From positions 5,566,573 to 5,630,572 of the forward strand of contig JAEMBT020000004.1 in NCBI GenBank assembly GCA_018873245.2: DNA of 64,000 nucleotides, given 5' to 3'. The notes below the pieces were generated by a model. That model was not told the DNA's origin and ran no database searches. It saw nothing but the letters and a program-made list of their open reading frames with translations. Position numbers and translations under genes: made by a program. The stretch's first letter is position 1; each line of letters starts with the position of its first letter. This DNA is from Archegozetes longisetosus (lineage: Eukaryota; Arthropoda; Arachnida; Sarcoptiformes; Trhypochthoniidae). Positions 1-20,509 of this stretch are shown one piece after another.

Positions 1-3000
1 AGTTTGCATCACTTAATTGCCATTGAAGCACTTTTGCACTTTGATAAAAGCAAAACAAAATAATTTGTTTGGACAAGGTTTTTATAGAAGTGTTGAGTCA
101 ATTAATATAGTCTAACAAGTGTTGAAAAGTGGCGGAAGGATTTTAAAGTTAGCTGGCTATTTGTTTTCGCAACTGTTTCTTAAAAGAAAATAGTTTTAAG
201 AGAGGAAGCTTTTAACAAAAGATTGACAGTAAATTATTCATATATCACTTAATTATTCCTACATTTTATTCTAGATTTTAGCAGTTTTTCTAAAATATTC
301 ATCAAATAACACTATATAAACATTAAACCTACGCATATTTTGAATTTTTCTAAAGCGACTTTAAAAAATTCAGAGTAAATATTAAGAATATTATGCATCA
401 GTTTATATTAAAATTGATGCGCAAATGTAACTATTTTTAAGTCTCTGACACTATTAGCTTCAGCAAATGAATAATTGATTGATGAAGTGTTTGAGTCTCT
501 AAAATGATTTTCAACTATTTTATGAGTAAATATTTTGGTGAGTCGCTGTTTTCTAAAAATAGATTGCATCTCAAATTTATGGAAATCATAAATGTTTCGA
601 CTAATCGAAACATTTTTTTTCAATCGATAACTACTCTAATGAAGTCTAATTAGAAAAGTTTTGAAAAAGAATAATTTGTTAAATTGAACTCTATGATCAA
701 TATTATACTAACAATCTAAACTTGGTTTGGATTCTATTGAATTTGTCTGATTTTAAGCTAAAGTCAAAGGTCAAATAAGCTTGCTATAGACAAATAATTG
801 AGATTGAGTCACTTTGCATATTCCATTCATTTGAACTATGCTTTTGACGAATGCACTCAATCGATTAGCGCTGTAAATAAGAAGTGAATTTTGATTTAGT
901 TTATTAAATTAGGTAAAATAGTATACTAGGCTTGATAAGGGTATGAAGGATAGATTTAAGTTATCTGGAATTATGAATTGGTTAGAATTTGAAAGATATC
1001 ATAAAAGAGATATTGTGATAATTTATGAACCGCAAAATCAAGGCTAATCTTTGCCATATTCGCTCATACTTTCACTTACTATTTGTCTACTTTATCGAAG
1101 TGAATATTCTGTAATTTTTATCATCAACTAAGAAGGAATAAAATAATTAGCATTAATAATTGATAAAACTTTATGACTTGCGAACCAGTTATGAAACAGT
1201 GGAGTGAATGCTATAAGTAGTATCTATAATGTTATTTGAGTGAAAGATATCACTTTATAGCAGTGATCCGACCAAAAACATAACACCAATAATATATTTG
1301 AAGTAATACGCACTTCTCCTAATTTCATTTCACTCAAGTATTAAACATTTGTGAAAAAATTCAATTTTCATCACAAAATATATAGTAGAAGAAAGTGTTA
1401 GCTGTGAAAGTAAGAAAATAGTGTTCATGTTTTTATATGTAGGTAAAGTGAAGCTGAAAGTAGAGGTCAAGTGAGTTACCAGCGATAAGACTGAATACTC
1501 TCATCCCTCCAATAGAGCAATTGAGTTAAGAGAAACGGATGCAACGGATGCTGCAATGATTCAATGCAGAGCAGAGCCTGTATTGCATAGACTCCTCTGT
1601 GATGAGGAAGTTCTCAGAGCGCAATACCACTCTTACAATGAGCTTTAAGCTCCAGTCACTCAGTATAGTTTGCCAGTGATCGGTCGATCGTTGTTGCTTT
1701 ACTGACACTACAAGACATAAGACGAAGCATTAATATTACACGAGCTTTACTCATAAAATGGTTTTGCTTCACTACTTCATACTATAACTAATCTAATCAA
1801 TTGGTATCAAACATATAAGATATTTGCTGCCAAACATCAGTTAATATGTGAGATAACCAGGTTTGCCAACGGATGTTAACAATAAATGTCTATTAATTGC
1901 TAGCAATCATTCCCTGCATCAATTTTGAAAACTGCATTTTCACTCGAGCTAATCATTCTCACTATACGCAAGTTATCAATCAAAGGTAAGACACTCTCAC
2001 CATATATTATTTAATCATTTGTATAATTGACATGATTTTATTCTTTTGAGCATTCAATATAATGTGCTTTTTGTCAATTCGGTGCGCTCACTATAGAGTA
2101 AAAGCTGACATACAATCAGCTTTAACTTACAGAATATAAAGTAACGGGTATTCGAGTATTGCGCAGTCCATCTCTAATACACAATGTGTTTTCTAACTCA
2201 TATTATTATGGTATCTCTCCTAACTATTTCAGGTATTTGGCCAACACTCCTATCTAAAGAATCTTATTTCTTTTTTCCATTCTCAATTTGTTGGCATCAT
2301 ATACACTAAATAACGATTGACCACTTTGTTGTTTGCACACAAGCACACACTGAAACTTACTATAGACTATGTTCTTCCTATGTGTCTGGGAATACACTTT
2401 GTCAATCGTGATCATTAATAAGGTATATACTGTACCACTGTTTCAGTTATGCAAACAAAACTGCACAATAGGGAACCTGTCACACTCTACTCATATATTT
2501 ATATATCAATACTTTATTGTCTCTTATAATTCGATTGCCGAACCTTTGTTCCTACTTTAGTAACTTTCAATTTACGCTCGATTCTACCAAACTTACAATG
2601 TTATCATAAAAGACCTCTCTCTACAAAAGATCAACTGTTTATCGATCAGTTTATAATTGTACTCAATTCTGAATCCGCTAAACATATGACATAAAATGAT
2701 CTTTTAACTAATTTCTCGTTACTTGAACCAACGCAACAAAACCGAATTGGATTTGATTTGATTTATTTTTAATTTTTATTGCTAGAAATATTGCATTCTG
2801 TTTTGATTGAATGAATCGAATCTAAAAAGTATTTAGTGAAAAGTATTGTTCAGAATATTGGCATTTCTGAAAATATCAGTCATAACGACTGCACGCAGTG
2901 TTCTTACCAATAAGTGCCCGGATTTCTTTATAAAACATTAAATCTCTATTGAAAGTGAGGGCGTATCTCACGATCATTGCTAACCTTATAAAAGCCCATA

Positions 3001-4417
3001 CTTTATGCTGGATTTAATTATATCTCAAAGAATTACTCTTTAATGCAAGAGCTTTTTTAAACTAAATTTCTATCTCTAGTTGACTTTCAAGTGTAAACCT
3101 TTCTCAAAAAGGTTACAATCAAAGTATTGTTCAGCTATTGCTTCACCTCAAAGAATAAAACAAAAATTCTGCTCCAATAGATTTAAGATGTTTGCGATCT
3201 ATTTCATAATAACCGAAATGACAAAATCAGAGCCGTATTGAGCGTGATTTAAATTTCATATTTCAGAATCATATGCATCGTATTACTTATTCTTGAATTA
3301 ATTGTTAGAAGCACTGAAAGCAAGTTTTCTCATTAAATACTTTGGTTTCAGTCGATACCTGATATTGATGCAAGCCTGACCAAACTTAATATATAGCTGT
3401 TAGTAGCACCACAATTTGTGACAATATTTGGGATGCAAGTCGACTAAAACCAATATTTTCAGACGAATTCCTAATCGAAACTGGATTTTTCCAGAAAACG
3501 GTAAAAGATGTTCATTTTAATTTAAGGTAAAAATCTTAGAATACCCAAGGCATTTACCAGGATTTTTTATCTGGTTAAGTCACAACTTTTAATTTGATTA
3601 AAACAAAATTGGATTTAGTCGACTTACTTGCCCTTTATTGTTGCATAACGTGCTGACTTTTACCTAATCTTATTATAGAAATGAGTAAAGCTAGAACACC
3701 AAATGCAGTAATATAAAGCAAATAAGTAGAATAAAGCTAAATATTCATTTTGATAAACCTTAAAATCGTAGTAGAAATATTGGTTCAGGTGGTCTTCTGG
3801 CACCTCATTATGACTGCAGCCGCGCTCACCAATAATACTTTATATTAGGCACTAAAGTTTGTGTTAGGTCTGCTTTTATCAGTCTTGGCTTAATACTTAT
3901 GATCAATTGAAGTGAAACTGAACAGCAGCCTCAGCAATACAACAGGATAAAGAGACTAATACAGGAAAATTCAACTCTTTTTTTAAAGCTAAATCATCTA
4001 AAATTGAAAGAATAAAAAAGAAATATACCTGGATTTATATACTGATATTTAGTGATCAAAATGTTCTATATTGGGCTACAGTCTGATGAATGTGACCACT
4101 ATTAGGGTTGTGTTTATGTGAACAATGTTGTGTAATACTTGAAAAGTGAAGTTTACCAGCTCTAAATTGATTGAGCATAATTTACTTGAAGGAGAAATTT
4201 GTCAAATATCAGTTACATTAATATAAATTTATGCTGTAATACATTGATTTGGGAAAACTGTACAACAAATGTAAACATCTTGACAGTTATGGTTTATATC
4301 GTCAATTGTAAATAGAATCTAATGTATAGCTGTTTTGATTATAGACTGCATTTTTGAAGCAGTTGATCGATATAAGTAAAAATGTTAGCTGTCTTTCTTT
4401 CTCAGTAACGATCATTC

Positions 4418-4470
4418 TGACTATGAATTGTGACTATGAATTGTGACTATGAATTCTAACTATGAATTGT
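4418..4470. repeat. 13-bp tandem repeat, four copies
   Basis: The unit TGACTATGAATTG is repeated head to tail about four times; the last copies carry substitutions. It lies in non-coding flank DNA. Confidence 0.85.
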
Positions 4471-7400
4471 CAGCATTAAATGAAGTGAAAGTAGTAAAAA
4501 AATTGATTCATCTTACAATGAATTGTTAAATGCCCAAGCTTTAACTAATATATTTTCCTATAACTTATTCATGTGTGTCATTATCGATTTAATGATCAAA
4601 CATTTATTGATTACTGTTATTCTTTGATTTAAGTTAACTTACAATAAATGGTTTGCTAAAGTCTATTAGCATTGCTGAAATTGTTATTTTAAGAAAGAAT
4701 AACTATTTTGAGGACCATTTTCATGATTGTGAGCAACTATTTTTGCTGCATAAAAAGATAGAAAACCTAGTTATAATTGACAAGAATGAGAACAAATACT
4801 GTTTTTGAGGCTTAGTTTTTGAATAATAGCATATAATATTATATCTAACACACGCACATATTTATAGAGCCTCTGCGAGCACATAAGACTCTATTCATCT
4901 TACAAATACACCAATAGAAATGAACACCATAGTTTTTATTCTTTACTTATCCCATCAATCACAAAATGGTCAGTACAGCTCTATACATAACCATTCTCCT
5001 ATAACTTAAATCTCATCCCATCCAACTTCTTCTTATCTATTAATTTTTGAGGTAAACTTGCTTTTGAAATTAGCTCCAGCTTATAGGTTTCAACACTCTA
5101 TCTAAACACCTTTTCTTTCCCTTTAATAAATGGTATTTGGCCAAAATTGAAATATTTGATCCCTTTCCAAATTTAACTTTAATTGTTTGTTTCCAAAAAT
5201 ATCTTCCGTGAAATATATTGATTTTTATTTTTAGGTCAGTCTCACTTCAATACATATAATATTTTATGCCATTTGTCAGTTGCTATCTCTAGTTCTCAAA
5301 ATGCATTCTTCTCCAAATTCATAAAACTTTGTTGTAGTTAATTATTTGAATCACTTTTCAAGTCATTAAAACATTTTTTTGCTTATAATTGATGTGAGAA
5401 ACTTTTAGCAATTCAGACTAGAAATGTGGTACAATTTCTATTCAATAATGATCGAAATCATATAAATTTCGTGACAGATTAGACATTTACTCTGTATTAT
5501 TCTTAGTTATTAACTGTTTTTTAGAGTGATTTGAAAAGTCGATCAATAAGAGTGAACTTTTCTAACCAAATAAAATATTTTGTAACAAAAATTATAGAAT
5601 TAACTACACTAATAATAAACTGAAATCGACTTTTTCAAATTTAATCATTTTTGTTTATGAATATTGCGATCAATTCAAAACATTTTGGCCACAATATTAA
5701 CAATTGAGTCAGTATTAGTTTGATTTATGTGAAAAGTTTTCAATATGAAAATCTCAATGAAGACCATACTTCAAACTTAAATTTCTCTCTATTTAGTCAA
5801 TTAAAATGAAAAGCTGTTTGAAAATTTGAATAAAAGTAGTTTAATGTATTTTCAGCATTATTTAAAATGCGTTTTAAGTATTAGGAACAAGAATCAAGTT
5901 TGAAGTCGTTTTAAGAGAGGAAACAGCGAATAGATTAATGGATATGTTTTGCATTTCCTGTTTGTCGCCTAATCTCTGTATTGAATTGGAAAATGAAAAA
6001 TGAAGTGATCACTCAATTTTCAATTACATCACTTGTTATATCAATAAATTAAACGGTTGAACAATGAATGAAAAAGTTCGGAAAAGCTCGAGCTTAATAT
6101 AAGCTCACTCTATCTGAAATTGACAAAAATAATGGCTAAGTTTGTTGGAAAAGCGTCCAAATAATTTCTATACAGAAATATTGTCAGAAAAGGAAAACTC
6201 ATTCAATCAAATTTTATTTGACTTTAATGTAATTTTCCTCATAAATCATAGTCTATAGAAAAAATTTATCGCCTTTTCTGCCTCGCGGCGCAATTTTAAG
6301 CATTATATGCACGAGTTTAAGAATATTCTTATCAATAAAAGTTTCTGCTTTTTGGAAGCACTTATTCTAGAAAACTGAATATTCAATATAGAATTTATTA
6401 GAATGAGCCTATGTCTAATGCAACTCAAACTTTAAATTATCTAAACTTTTCTCCACTAATTTCAATTTTTAAAATCTAATTATCTTGAAAATGTCAAGAC
6501 TAAATAATTCTGCTATCAGTCAGACAAATGAAATTTTGATCTACGGTTTAAATCGGACTAAAAATTGCTTGCCAACTTAAGGCTCCAACTGAGAAAACTT
6601 GTCAATCAATAATTTGTCAGCTTTTAAGCTACAGCCTGACAGTTTTGAAGATAGACTCAATTAATAATAGTTAATTTGGTTAATTTAAATAAGATCTGGA
6701 TTTGAAAGTTTCGATAGTAATATAAGTGGACTTACTAGTATGAAGTATAGAAACTCTTTCAGGCATCAATTTAAGAACTGATAAGAGTTCTCTTGACATG
6801 TATAAACATGACTTATTTAGCTACTATGTTAGTATACCTTCCATTGTACATATCATTCACTTCTTTTGTGTCCTTAACTTCAAATGCCTTTTCGTGCATA
6901 ATATCTAAATTTTGGGAGCTTATCAGAAATATAAGGTCATATGAGCCGTTATGTTTGTCCTCTCAAGTCTCAAAAAGTCTTATATGAAGTCGGTGATCAT
7001 CAATGAAGCATTTAATAGTAATCAATGAGAAAAAGCACGTTATTGTGTACTTTTAACTTACATTTATATATCTGCTCACTATCTTCCGCTATTCAGTACA
7101 GAACATATCTCTTTTGATTATATTTAAAACATGTTCGCTACGTTTGCATTACGCAGCACTTCTGTGCTATCAATACTCAGTATAACTAACTTTATAGAGA
7201 AGCGGGTCTTAAGATCTATGCGGGAACATATTGTTTAATGACCAAAATATCATAAAAATAATTTTATTGTAACTTTATGAGCCTTTTACGCTTCCCTTTC
7301 AATAGAGCGGATCAAAAGTATATGAAATAACAAACATGAAATTACAAAACACATTCGCAAGCTTTAAGATACTAGTCTTAAATAGTAATAAGTTTCCTAT

Positions 7401-9398
7401 AGGTTTGGCATACCTTTCACAGTATATGGCTTGATGTTTTGGTTTCAATATTAAGATCTGACTAATTATCTAATATAAAGTCGAAATGGTTTAAGATTTC
7501 ATTCTTAATATAAGGTATTGAACGGTGTAATGTATTATTACTGACATCAGGAGTTACTATGACTTTCCTAAATCGATTGATATGAAAGATTATAACTTTT
7601 ACTCTGATATCACAATCATATCCGCTTTGCAGATATTAATTCAAGTAACGTACTCGTAGTCTTAGGTTTGATAACTTTACTTTTCCACCAGATTATGTAT
7701 TATTTATGATAGATTTTTATTGAAAAACTCCAAACTAAACAACTTTAAAGGAATGGTCTTACAATCAATCGATAAATGTTGAAATTTGATTCTTTATATT
7801 GCCATCAGCCTTAGAAAACTTAGGAATTAGATGTTGTCACTCAACTCAAGGGACATATTGGATGGTGTATTCATTACTTAAAGCTATCTGTAAAGAGTTT
7901 CAATTATGTAAGAGTTAGTTTAATGTCTACAAGTTTGAAGCAAACATACTCTACCACTTTATTCAAATTTCAAAACTAACTTAACCTATCAGTTATACTT
8001 AACTCCTATACACACGTATTTCCACCGTTTCCTTCTATTTATACTTTTAACAATTAATTCTCTCAAACTGCCGAACGTTCTGCCGATTTTGTGACTAAAA
8101 CTTTCAATCAAAATCTTTTAATCTTCAGATCGAATCAAATTTGAAACTTCAACCTTTCAAATATGCATAAAGTAGTAGAAATACGAAATTTGTTTCCAGA
8201 ACAGATGGATTCTCAATGGTTTGATTCCATCAATAATTTAAGTTTGACTCAAACAATTTTTCAATCAAATTGAACTAAAGTTTTGATTTAGTTGACATTG
8301 TTTGAAAAAGCAATAGTTTGTTTACTTCGAATTGAACGTTATATAGAATTAGTGCTTGAAAACTAGTTGAAAAGCAATTGATTTTGTAAGGCCTCAAATA
8401 TGTTTGCTACTTTTTTAATTAAACTTTATCCAAACAAATCCAGAACTGAAAAGAATTTTGTAGCAAACATACAAGAAGCGAATTTGAATTTGCAATTTTG
8501 AGTATGGTTTGTTTCATCAATTATATGAATGCATGCTTTTGTATTTATTTGAAAACCTAAACTGTATTTAGTGAATTGTCTAAATCCTATCATTTCGTTT
8601 GAAATATTTGACGCAAAACTTGAACAGATAAACCAAACTCCACGGAAGTGGCACCAAACCATTTACATAAAGCTTATTAAGGTTTGAAAGAAAAAAAAAT
8701 ATTATTTTCTAAGGCAAAAATGCACATATTTTTGTTTGCTTCACCTCACAGCGACTCCAGTTTTCAATAGAAACATGAATTAATGAGAGAAAGTCTCGTA
8801 AAAATTGATCAGTTCAACTAAAAATGGTCAAGTGAAATAAAAAATGAACCAACATTTTGCAAAAGTCAATTATGATAATTTAATCTAACCATAGAAGAGA
8901 AGAGTATCCAACAAATTGAATCAAGAGATAGTATGGTATCTACGGCATATTTCAACTAATTATATGTTTGTTAGCGAGTATCGTGTTTTTGGTTTAGTTA
9001 AATAAGTTGGCGTTCTAGAGCTGAATATGTTGTTCGAACTTCTGTTTCATATAGAGATTGTTTTTATACAATGAAATATAACTATATATGTTTGCTTTGC
9101 ATATTTATACCAATCGAATATAACTAAGTACATTTGGTTTACATATTTATACTAAATTGCTTTTGGGTGACGGCATCTGCGGAATGCTCACAATTGACAG
9201 AAATTGATTGGGACAAGATAGGATGGCTTAATTTAATTGATATTTACTGTGTAATGAATATTTGATGTAAAGTAGTGTAACAGTAGCTGAGAGAAAGTTT
9301 TAAGGGGATTGTGGCGGAGTAGTTTATTTGTATTTAATTTATTTATTCAAATACAATGGCTTAATCAAAGTTGACTAGACTATACTTATTATCATATA

Positions 9399-9464
9399 AA
9401 CTTCTCCTTACCATGGCATCAACTTCTCCTTACCATCACATCAACTTCTCCTTATTTCCTCATT
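9399..9464. repeat. 22-bp tandem repeat, three copies
   Basis: Three head-to-tail copies of a 22-bp unit start with AACTTCTCCTTACCAT and end in CATC. The third copy diverges in its second half. No coding context. Confidence 0.85.
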
Positions 9465-12400
9465 AACTATGTAATGCTTGCAAACTGAGTTTTTAATTGG
9501 TTTCAACTGATCCTTTATTTAATCAAATTATACAAGTGTTATACTCCGTAGCATTTGTTTGGTTGTTATATTAATCCTGCCAACAGGAGATATGGTATGA
9601 TATAATATGATATAATGAGCTGATGAATAATTAGGTGAAATGCATTGTCAAATAGTTTATGAGATATTTGGCTAGCTAATTTATATAGTTTAAGCCTAGT
9701 TGATGGTATGGCATTTTTTAATCAGCACTCATTTATAATAAGGCCTGCGATAATTCTCTCAATTAGCTTTGGCTCATATCACGCTTTTTGACGAGAGAAC
9801 AACTCAACAAACTGCTACTCCTTCCAAATCAATAACTTCTTCCTTTTAGACCTACTATTCTGATAGCTGTTGAAAATGCAAACCTAACCATTTCTTATAC
9901 CAGTATTTGTCAGTTGGAATAAGGTTTGAGTAGAATAACACAAGCTTGTCTCTCGGCTCAATCAATCAATATTGTTGGCTCTAAAAAGAATCAGAATAGG
10001 TGAGTATGTTCTCCAGCTATTATTGTTCTGATTAGCACCAAATGGTGGGTAACTAACTTAGGATATAATGCTCGCAATGCGATCAATTTTGTTTCGCAAC
10101 CATAAACTAGTAGTAAATGTCATTAGTTTTGTTCGAGATGAAGATATCTTCGGTTCAAGTCAATATTAGTTATAGTCAGTTCTTACAATCGGTAATAAAA
10201 GCAAATAAACTTATTCTAAACAAACAAACAACATCTTGATAAACTTCTAAAAATTGTGCTTTCTATTTAAGGCTTAAGTCTTTATGTTAACATTCTTGCA
10301 AATTTGGCTTCAACTTTGATAGATAGCTGCAACTGAATAAGTCTTATTTTGAGCTTGGTTAGACTCTGCCAGTATTGTTGAGCGAAAGGATGTAATTATG
10401 CAATAACTTGATGAAGCGACACATCATTAATCTAACACAAGTTTTATATTTAGTTTTAAGTTGTGATAATTCTAATTTGAGTTATTGTAAACCCATTACC
10501 TACATGACACATTTGAATGAAAGCAGTTTCTACTGGGCTAATGCCAAAATCGATTAAGCATTCAAACTGTATTAATCAGTTTGGATTAATAGTGAATTTC
10601 TGGAATCGTTGATAACGAAAGTTGCTGCAAACCATAGAAAGCATGCGCTTCTTATCTAATGCTAATAAATGCTGGTTAGCTGTAATTAGTTGTTAAAAAA
10701 CTAGAGCTTTAGTTTAGTCTATTTTGATTTAGTAAGCAATCAAAGCGAAGCCAACTCAAGTACCGATTCTTCAAATCGCGCTCAAACTACTTTCATTAGG
10801 CCTTTCTCATATCTTTCTATACTTTAATTAATTCATTAGACAATCACTGATAATATCCCAACACTAAACTTATGAATACATTTCATTTGAAAATTATTCA
10901 ATTTCTAAATCAAATCAGATTTATCAAAACAAATATTGTAGAAATTTTGACTAGTCAGCTATTCATAACAATTCGATACTAACTGAAGGTTATTGTTAGC
11001 GCTATTTTTTCTATTGGTAGGCATTATTTAGTTGATTGAAGTCATATTTTACAGAATTGGCTTTAGATTGCATTGAACTAGTCAATTGCTTCTATTAGCT
11101 TTACTATATCACTAAATTAAGTTAACTTAGTTGGGTTAGATATACCAAGCACAAACTACACCAGCTCCAATGCTAATACTTACCCCAACTCTTCTCAACA
11201 CTTTATTCTAATCTTTCAAGATACTTTTAAAATATCATTAATCTTTTACGTCACTAATATTTTATTGCGATCTTCTTGTCAGATGGTTTCAGTTTATAGC
11301 TTAATTCAATTATGATTGAGCTTCATTTAAAATATGAGCTTTGATTGCAGCGAAATGGTTTTGCATGAGTCCATTTAGAGGACTAAATAATGTCTTGTAA
11401 CAGATGCTTTCACTTCAATTCGTTAATGAGTTATTCTACTAGTTTTTCCTGAGTGTTTTATAGTCTAATCTTGAGATGACACCAAAGACGACTTATTTGG
11501 ATTGGATTAATTTATAATGTGGGACAACTGTTTTATTTAATGGAGTCTTTAGTTTGATTATTATGTGTTGGCATTTGTAAAAAAAACTGGATTTGGTAAC
11601 AATATTTTATTTCTAATGGTAGTAAACTTAGTGGTGGCTGTCGCAGCGCACTAAGAATCTACTAAGAGCACACTAAGCAGGTGTACTTCACAAGTGAATA
11701 TATATTAGATTGGTTTGTACAAAGCCTTTCTCTCCATTCCAAGGATTTCCTGCGAATAGGAGCAGGTGTTTCCTTATGGTCAATATAAAGACTCAGATGA
11801 ATTTGCTGTCAAAAATGAGAGAGAGATCAGTTTGTGCACTACTTCACTATTGCATTGTTATCGAGAAAACGTGCAATTTTCTCTCCTATATTTCTCTGCT
11901 ATATTTTTTGCTGTATTTTTGCTGAGCTGAGAGCTAACAGTGCTTTTTTCGATGTAGTCGTCAACCATTGAATCCTGTTGTAATACGAAAGTGGTTAAGA
12001 ATTGAAACTGATAAGCGCTTTGTGCGCAATACGTGCATAAATCAGTCTTCTCTTCATAATGCTATCTCACACAGCAGACACACTATCAAATTGTCTGAGT
12101 TGTTCAAAAAATCACTTTTACTATCAAATTGCTACTCTTTTAATTAATTGCAACATCTAAAGCCTATGCGGTTCAACAAAAGCCCATAACTTTAAGGGTT
12201 CTGAGTGAGTTTTAATCAAACAATCAATAGGAGCTCGAAATAGTGTGAATCTTAAATTACATATAAGCTTATCTCTACTAAAATTTAATCTCTCACACTT
12301 TCTATGGCTTTGATCACTTCAATAAAATTGAATGCTTCTTCATAAAAAACTTGCACAATGTAATTCATCAATTCATGAATAAAATCGAGCAAAAGTAAGT

Positions 12401-13086
12401 TGAAAGTAATATTCTGATCGCTTAGACTGCACAGTGCCTTACAACTAAATTTGAACCATATTGTAAATTTTAAAATAGCTTTTTCACTGTTTGATCCATA
12501 ATTTGCCGGTTATATTAAATATAATTATAATAAGTATAGTCTCTATTAGCTTTAGAAAAAACTAATTTTTCAGTCATTACTTAATTCTTCATTAGAATCT
12601 GGTATAAAATTAAATTTGCTTAAAGTATTCAAAAGTAAGGAATCTTTAATTTGATTTTCTTAATGACCAATCTTGTTCAATTATTATCAAGTAGAGAAGT
12701 AGAAAAGCAAAGCATTAATTGCTTCATTTCTAAGGTCGATTGTATTCTCCAATCTAAATCTTCCTAATTATACCTCTCTTTTTAATTCAGTCACATCGAA
12801 TTGATTGCAGCAAATTGACCATTTTCCGATGTTTAAGACCTAGCGCTAAACTTATACAAAAGTACTTCAACAAAGAGAGTAGTTTGCTATTCAATCAATT
12901 GACCTAAAATTTAGTTTTTCAAATTTTTCCATTTAACCAATAACTAATTTTTAATTAAAAATCTTCAATTAGACAACTTCAATTAGTTTATTGTAGCAAC
13001 GAACAGTTGGACTTGATTTTGCGCTCAATCGTGTCCAGACTTAGTGTGATTTTTAGGCTGATAAGTAAATTTGCAAATGAGTGCGT

Positions 13087-13941
13087 TCAAACACCAAAAC
13101 GAATAACACTACGAGTCAGTTCAGATATAGTTGAGGTGAAGTACTCTTTCGAGATCATCTCATCCAAACTCAACATTGCTTTTACAACATAACTAATGTT
13201 ATATTGATCAGCTTACAAGTGATCCAACACCAGAAAAATTAATTAAATCTCTTATTTGAAGTACTGGCGAATTGTTGAAATACTCTTTTTTAATTTAATA
13301 GAAATACTTATTTATGTACATATCAATTGTCGACTAATATTAAATTCACTCCTATAAATCACGACCAATATATTAATTCATTGAATTCACTTAAATCTTG
13401 CCACTATTTCAAATATGACAAAAAAACTAAACTTCTGTATCCAACCATCAAATAGTGATTACTATCGAGACAGTTGGTCTTCACTTAAGCGGTTATACTA
13501 TTTACTGAATTAATTCTTTTTTATACTTGATCGCAATCAGACTTGACTGCACATAAGTTTGCGATATCTGGTCGATTTTGAAATTCAGTGTTTGTTCGAC
13601 CGTTTGATCGGCATATTTACTGATAAGTTGTAGTTCAGTTGAGAACAATGTGGCAGCTATAGAGTATCCCATTTTCAATTATCATTATTCAATGCTCAGT
13701 AAAGCAAATTAACATTAAATACAGCCTTCTATAAACCAAACTACCGATCAATTGATCACAAGCGAGCATTCAGTTCAATTGTCTTTTCCGAATAAACCCA
13801 TTTACGCCATTCAGTTATTTCGAGGAACACATTCACTGCATTAAGTGATAGTCTTTTCATACAATCTCTGTCATCAGCATTACAATAGGCATCACTTTCT
13901 CTTATTCTTCGAGAATCTTCTGCATAATGGATGCGACACAT
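13087..13941 (-). CDS. Candidate small three-exon gene, unknown product
   Basis: I do not recognise this and give it only as a candidate. Reading the minus strand, three locally GC-richer open segments can be joined by GT-AG introns that are all in phase 2: 13760-13941 (starting at an ATG), 13527-13619 and 13087-13192 (ending at TGA 13087-13089). The joined length is 381 bases, or 126 residues plus stop. The first segment is charged and holds four cysteines within about 33 residues (C2, C20, C27 among them); the rest looks helical. After the TGA the same frame stays open for about 34 more codons, so the stop could be a disabling mutation in a longer gene. The donors used (GTGATC, GTATAA) are weak. 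Against it: open frames of this size are common by chance in AT-rich DNA, and no 5' exon with a signal peptide was found. Confidence 0.25.
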
Positions 13942-18899
<4,958 letters not shown>

Positions 18900-20441
18900 T
18901 GAAAAATATTTGAATCAACTTTTCTCTCTGACAGCTCATCACCACAATCCAGATACTGCATGCATTAATAGCGCGGTTTCCAATACTTTTCAACTCTCTA
19001 AAAGCCTTCTACTGTTTTCAACGAAATTTGCGATTGTGACTCGATTGCTTCAACTTATTTGATCTCAACACAAATCACACCCAGATATATAATTAGTGCC
19101 TAGAAGTATATACCATTACGTATATAACATCATTACTAATATATAGTTTGAATCTCATAACTATTGCCGACAGTTCGACAGCACATCACCGATAATTCTA
19201 TAGATCTCTTGACAGTTGAAACCAATTTCTGATACTCTCTAACTTGATTCTCCCAATTTTCAATCATTCATGTAAAAATGTTGGAAACTCATCAGTAAAA
19301 ATTACTTTTTTTCTCATCCTATATCAACTCGACTCCCATCAAAAGAAGATATATTTTTATTTTTTTCATCAATCATCTTTAAAGTTGGTTTGGCCAAATC
19401 ACACCTCCAGCTCCAATAATAGGTAGTTTTCAAATTATTAACATTCTCTAGATGTCATTCTTCCCCAAATTTCTTAAGTTCTTCATCGATCACCAACAAT
19501 GTTCAAATGTTGGACTAACAATAATTTTATACATAAAATATAATCGATTTAAATTTTGACATTTTTCATTGTAGATATGATATTGTACTTGATGTTTGAG
19601 TGTGTATTACCTGCAAGCAAGATGATTGATGATTGGCAATTCATGCAAACTATACTGAATAACTGCACCAATTTGGTTTATATCAGATCGAACAAACTCA
19701 GTCAATTTGACCAATCCAAAAACCGCAACATTTTGCATGAATATTCACTAAAATATCCTTAATCTAGACAAATGTATAAAACTTTTTGGGGTAACAATTC
19801 GTAAGGCAAACTCTTAGATTTGTTATATTGGCTTGAAATTGACTTTTTTAGAAACAATGGAATTGTCGTCAATGCAATATACTATACCTGAAATGATAGT
19901 TTAAGTCTAAATGCAAGTCATTTATATTCTTAAAATTTTGATTTCAGAATTTGATAAACAATTTAGTTCATCTTCTATAGAAAAATAATGTTCAAATTCA
20001 AGGTAAAAATTGGGATAAAGATATTTCGGTACATATCGCGCTCATAGGAAACTCTAAGTTTGTTAACCTGAAAAATCAGACCTTTTAATAAGAAATCATT
20101 CACCAAATACCTAACTAATTGACATTGGAATGATTAAACGATTGAACGATATTGACTTTGCAATTGAATACTTCTTATAGCGTTAGCCCTTTTCATAAGA
20201 GTGCGCAAACATTAATATCGAGTCATCACTTATGACTCCAGTCAGAAACTAATTCATATTTGCTGTTATGTTATTGGTTTATAAGAAGTTTGTATTTAAA
20301 TGTTATTATTACTAAATTATGTTTGATTTAATATAGTTAGAAAAGTATAGAAAAGTATAGAATTTTATAGTACAAATGTTTTATCTAATAATCTATCCAA
20401 ATGGTTATTGTTTTTTCTAAATTTCATATTCATAAGCCTCT

Positions 20442-20509
20442 TATAAAAGGAGTTTTGTATCAACTATTAAAAGCTATAAAAAGGGGTTTTGTATCAACTA
20501 TTAAAAGCA
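20442..20509. repeat. Tandem duplication, about 34 bp x 2
   Basis: Two nearly identical copies share TTTTGTATCAACTATTAAAA, the second starting at about 20476. Non-coding; recent slippage or unequal exchange is the simplest origin. Confidence 0.85.

Larger units (their letters stand above)
1..13086. other. Gene-poor AT-rich flank, no supported gene
   Basis: I read both strands and saw only short open frames without recognisable domains or a consistent chain of splice sites. Open frames of 60-80 codons here, for example around 408-623, 6793-6987, 8426-8662 and 11710-11925, are AT-driven in composition (rich in F, I, K, L, N, S, Y) and look like chance. A locally GC-richer patch lies at 1450-1710. 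Small tandem repeats lie at 4418-4470 and 9399-9464. No tRNA or rRNA signature was seen. Confidence 0.6.
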
